From: Lentisphaerota bacterium | Lineage (GTDB): Bacteria; Verrucomicrobiota; Kiritimatiellia; RFP12; UBA3636 | Direction: 5' to 3' | Assembly (NCBI GenBank): GCA_012514445.1 | Contig: JAAZAI010000317.1 | Span: 1-6,957, forward strand | DNA: 6,957 bases | Part shown: piece after piece, positions 4,708 through 6,957 of the stretch | Numbering within the stretch: position 1 is the stretch's first letter | Layout of the letters: the number at the start of each line of letters is the position of its first letter | Translations under genes and position numbers: made by a program | Notes under the pieces: generated by a model | What the model was told of the DNA's origin: nothing | Seen by the model: only the letters and a program-made list of their open reading frames with translations | The model's database searches: none

Positions 4708-5661
4708 TCAGCGGCCGCAGGCGAGGATGTCGGCGAGCGTCTGGTCGAGGGAGAACCGGGGCGTCCAGCCGGTGTGTTCGCGCAGACGGGAGACGTCGAG
4801 CCGCAGCGAGGCGTCGCTGGGGCGGTAAAGTTCGGGATCGACGGCGACCGGAGGATGGACGCCGGCGAGGGTCATGAGGCGGTCGAGGAGTTCGCGGATG
4901 CTGACCCGGGCGTTCGTCGTGATGTTGTAGGCCATGCCGCTCTGGCCGTGCTCGAGGATGAGCCGGTAGGCGCGGACGACGTCCCGGACGTCGGTGAAGT
5001 CGCGGATCGATTCGAGATTGCCGACGCGAATCTCGGCGATTTCGCCGACTTTCGCGGCGAGGATCTGGCGCGCGAAGGAGACGGCGACGAACTTCGGCGA
5101 CTGTCCGGGGCCGGTGTGGTTGGCGGGACGCGCGATGAGCGTCTGCATGCCATGGGCGGCGCCGTAGGCGGACACGGCGTGCTCGGCCGCGGTTTTGGAG
5201 ATCGCGTACATCGAGAGCGGCAGCAGCGGCGCGTTCTCGCGGATGGGCACGTTGGCGGCGCGGATGGAGGTGACGGGACCGTACACCTGCGCGGTGGAGA
5301 CGAAGAGCAGCCGGCACGCAGGCGCCTCGGCGCGGAGGGCCTCGGCGAGGTTCACCGTCCCCGCGATGTTGATCGTCAGCAGGTCGGCGGGGTTGCGGTC
5401 GCCGTCGGGCACGAACGAAATGGCGCCGAGGTGGACGCAGGCGTCGGGCCGGGCCTCGCGCACGAAGGCGCGCAGCGCGTCCCGGTCGCGCAGATCCACG
5501 GCGCGGTAGCCGGGCAGCGCGGCGGCGGGAACGGCGTCTGTGGCGGCGACGACGTGCCCGTGGGCCTCGAGTTCGCGCACCAGATGGCCGCCGACGAAGC
5601 CCGCCGCGCCCGTGATCATCACGCGGGCGCATCGGGGCTCATTTACTTTTGGAAGAGGCAT
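4708..5661 (-). CDS. rmd: GDP-4-dehydro-6-deoxy-D-mannose reductase (GDP-D-rhamnose synthesis)
   Basis: This is a 317-residue short-chain dehydrogenase (extended, NAD-dependent epimerase/dehydratase type). It reduces the 4-keto group of the product of Gmd to give GDP-D-rhamnose for surface glycans. The Rossmann motif GAAGFVGG lies at residues 18-25, the active-site strand FVSTAQVYG at 120-128 and the catalytic YAISK at 152-156. The segment ARPANHTGPGQSPKFVAVSF (177-196) is typical of Rmd, as is the end GWTPRFSLDQTLADIL. The cysteine/histidine pattern of GDP-fucose synthase is not evident, so Rmd is preferred over Fcl. The start lies inside the 3' end of the methyltransferase gene (19-base overlap) and has its own ribosome binding site. 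gmd is only one gene further upstream, which supports the assignment. UDP-sugar epimerase activity is the main alternative. Confidence 0.87.
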   Translation of the reverse strand: MPLPKVNEPRCARVMITGAAGFVGGHLVRELEAHGHVVAATDAVPAAALPGYRAVDLRDRDALRAFVREARPDACVHLGAISFVPDGDRNPADLLTINIAGTVNLAEALRAEAPACRLLFVSTAQVYGPVTSIRAANVPIRENAPLLPLSMYAISKTAAEHAVSAYGAAHGMQTLIARPANHTGPGQSPKFVAVSFARQILAAKVGEIAEIRVGNLESIRDFTDVRDVVRAYRLILEHGQSGMAYNITTNARVSIRELLDRLMTLAGVHPPVAVDPELYRPSDASLRLDVSRLREHTGWTPRFSLDQTLADILACGR

Positions 5662-6752
5662 TTTGACGGCTTCCATCCGGTGGCCACTTTGTCGGCAAGT
5701 TTCAGCCAGTGGGAAACGGCTTGAGCCACATGCCAGGCGAGGACCGGGGGAACGGCGTTGCCGATCTGACGTTCGGTCGCCCGGATGCCGGATGCGAAGC
5801 GGAAGCTGTCGGGAAACGACTGGATGCGGGCGGCCTCGCGCATGGAGATCCGGCGTGGAAGCGCGTAATGGAATTGGATGTTTCCGTGGCATTCGGCGCG
5901 CATCGTGTACCCCGGACGGTCTGCGACCAGATGGCGATTGCCCTGTTCGCCGCTGACTTTGGCTTCGCTCCAGACATGCGAAAAGTTTCTGTCCTCAGGA
6001 TGGGACTCCAAATCCGCCAACGCCTCCTTCGCCGTGATCGGCACGGGGGTGCAAGGAGCAGGAGTAACGAATTCCGGCATGTCGCTTCGCGTTCCCACGA
6101 AGATCACGCGCTCGCGCGTCTGCGGCACGCCGTATTTCTCGGCGTGGTAGAGATGGTACGAAACATTGTAGCCGAGGGCCTTGAAGTCGGCGAGGATTTT
6201 CTGGAGGGCTGCCTCGTGCTTCTTCATGAGGAGGCTTCCCACGTTCTCCGCCACGAAAACTTTCGGGCGCAGCCGCGAAACCGTTTCCACGATGGCGGTG
6301 TAGAGGCTGCTGCGTTTCCCCGCCAGCCCCAGCATCTTGCCGTTGATCGAAATGTCCTGGCATGGAAACCCGCCGATGACGACGTCCGCGTAGGACGGCA
6401 GTTCGCCCATGCAGTCGTAGATGTCACCCTCGACGATGTGCTCGCCAAGATTGAGCCGATACGTCTTGCAGGCTTCGGGGTTGATCTCGTTCGCCCAGAT
6501 GATGTCGAAGGGGTTTCGCTCGTAATGCTTGCCCAGAAAATAGAATCCGCCTCTGAACCCCAGATCCATTCCGCCGCAGCCCGCGAACAGCGAGACGACG
6601 GTTGCCGCGCCAACAGGCCGGGGCGCGTCGGCGGCGGAAATGGGCGGACCGGAGGTACGGGCTTTCAGGGCGCGAGCCGCGTGCGACGACGCGCGGAGCG
6701 CCTGTCGCATCGCGTTGAGCTTCCTGGGCAATGTTTCGAGTGGGGCTGCCAT
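5643..6752 (-). CDS. DNA (cytosine-5-)-methyltransferase
   Basis: This is a 369-residue m5C methyltransferase that transfers methyl from S-adenosylmethionine to cytosine in a short DNA target. All main motifs are present and in order: I, VSLFAGCGGMDLGF (53-66); IV, GGFPCQDIS with catalytic C131; VI, AENVGS (168-173); VIII, QTRERVIFVG (211-220); and X, RQIGNAVPPVLAWHVA (328-343). The target-recognition part lies between VIII and IX, roughly 225-300, and is short; the target cannot be read from it. About 50 residues precede motif I; the ATG at 6710 is an alternative start. No restriction nuclease, Vsr or specificity gene is visible in the window, so it may be solitary. It separates gmd from rmd and is less GC-rich than its neighbours (30 of 60 G+C at 6481-6540, against 47 of 60 at 5461-5520), which suggests acquisition by transfer. 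Confidence 0.95.
   Translation of the reverse strand: MAAPLETLPRKLNAMRQALRASSHAARALKARTSGPPISAADAPRPVGAATVVSLFAGCGGMDLGFRGGFYFLGKHYERNPFDIIWANEINPEACKTYRLNLGEHIVEGDIYDCMGELPSYADVVIGGFPCQDISINGKMLGLAGKRSSLYTAIVETVSRLRPKVFVAENVGSLLMKKHEAALQKILADFKALGYNVSYHLYHAEKYGVPQTRERVIFVGTRSDMPEFVTPAPCTPVPITAKEALADLESHPEDRNFSHVWSEAKVSGEQGNRHLVADRPGYTMRAECHGNIQFHYALPRRISMREAARIQSFPDSFRFASGIRATERQIGNAVPPVLAWHVAQAVSHWLKLADKVATGWKPSKCLFQK
5670..5674 (-). promoter_or_regulatory. Ribosome binding site of rmd, inside the methyltransferase gene
   Basis: On the minus strand GGAAG lies 8 bases before the ATG at 5661. It supports that start over the in-frame GTG/ATG at 5622/5619, which would cut off the first beta-strand before the dinucleotide-binding loop. 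Confidence 0.55.
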
Positions 6753-6793
6753 CCGTTTCCGTTCCGTGCCTGCCGAAGCAGTTTGGCCGTCGG

Positions 6794-6957
6794 TTAGGGC
6801 CGAAGTTCGCGCTTGACGCGGGCGAGATCGGCGTCGACCATCATCCGCATGAGGTCCTCGAGGGAGGTGCGCGCCTCCCAGCCCAGCTTGGCCTTCGCCT
6901 TGGCGGGGTTGCCGAGGAGCACTTCGACTTCGGCGGGGCGGTAGAACCTCGGATCGA
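6794..6957 (-). CDS. gmd: GDP-mannose 4,6-dehydratase, C-terminal end (5' end outside window)
   Basis: Only the last 53 residues are in the window: DPRFYRPAEVEVLLGNPAKA, then KAKLGWEARTSLEDLMRMMV and DADLARVKRELRP. This is the characteristic end of Gmd (R[FY][FY]RP.EV..LLG...KA...LGW...TS...L...M...D). The enzyme converts GDP-D-mannose to GDP-4-dehydro-6-deoxy-D-mannose, the direct substrate of Rmd encoded one gene downstream. The TAA stop is at 6796-6794, 41 bases before the methyltransferase start, so the genes could share a transcript. The match to the family tail is strong although the piece is short. Confidence 0.9.
   Translation of the reverse strand, partial: DPRFYRPAEVEVLLGNPAKAKAKLGWEARTSLEDLMRMMVDADLARVKRELRP

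Noticed and set aside
4708..5661. GDP-L-fucose synthase (Fcl) instead of Rmd
   Set aside because: The sequence has the NHTGPGQSPKFV segment and the end WTPRFSLDQTLADIL typical of Rmd, and lacks the usual Fcl pattern near the active site.
4075..5724. Plus-strand open frame of 549 codons
   Set aside because: It lies opposite the outer-membrane protein and rmd genes, which have clear family motifs. The translation is rich in Gly, Asp, Glu and Arg with no recognisable domain, as expected for antisense frames in GC-rich DNA.
5662..5892. Upstream extension of rmd to 5892
   Set aside because: The frame is open but lies within the conserved 3' end of the methyltransferase. The added residues are Arg/Pro-rich and precede the normal Rossmann start.
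5709..6797. Plus-strand open frame of 362 codons
   Set aside because: It is antisense to the methyltransferase, whose motifs I, IV, VI, VIII and X are all intact on the minus strand. No motif is seen in the plus-strand frame.

Overview
This is a GC-rich bacterial chromosomal window with eight protein-coding genes, two of them cut by the window edges. Two genes lie on the plus strand on the left and six on the minus strand on the right, packed with short gaps or overlaps. Housekeeping genes (gyrA, a folate enzyme) and a signal-peptide outer-membrane barrel point to a Gram-negative chromosome. A member of the PVC superphylum (Kiritimatiellota/Verrucomicrobiota-like) would fit, but this is only a guess from composition and gene style.

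Layout, left to right: the C-terminal part of gyrA (+), a small DUF2784 membrane protein (+), then a convergent junction. On the minus strand, in transcription order from the right edge: the 3' end of gmd (GDP-mannose 4,6-dehydratase), a DNA cytosine-5 methyltransferase, rmd (GDP-4-keto-6-deoxy-D-mannose reductase), an outer-membrane beta-barrel protein, a 5-formyltetrahydrofolate cyclo-ligase, and a REP-associated tyrosine transposase (RAYT, HUH/Y1 family). gmd and rmd are consecutive steps to GDP-D-rhamnose, a surface-glycan precursor. The methyltransferase sits between them, is visibly less GC-rich, and looks like an insertion into a sugar-nucleotide operon.

The most interesting part is 2037-3394. 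A family of hairpin-forming repeats surrounds the RAYT gene: one decayed copy downstream, a cluster of four hairpin units upstream, and one complete inverted pair inside the RAYT coding sequence. The stems differ between copies at two positions, and both changes are matched on the opposite arm, so the fold appears to be kept. These are hallmarks of a REP/BIME-RAYT unit.

Unusually, the repeats are translated. They add about 67 residues to the C-terminus of the cyclo-ligase, the last dozen or so residues of the DUF2784 protein, and an internal stretch of about 28-30 residues in the transposase itself. In the cyclo-ligase and the transposase the element is read in the same frame and gives nearly the same peptide (EEARTT.GARPGLSA..GR.PGRTPPV). 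This resembles the protein-coding palindromic elements known from Rickettsia, but here it is tied to a RAYT whose own gene has been invaded without loss of frame.
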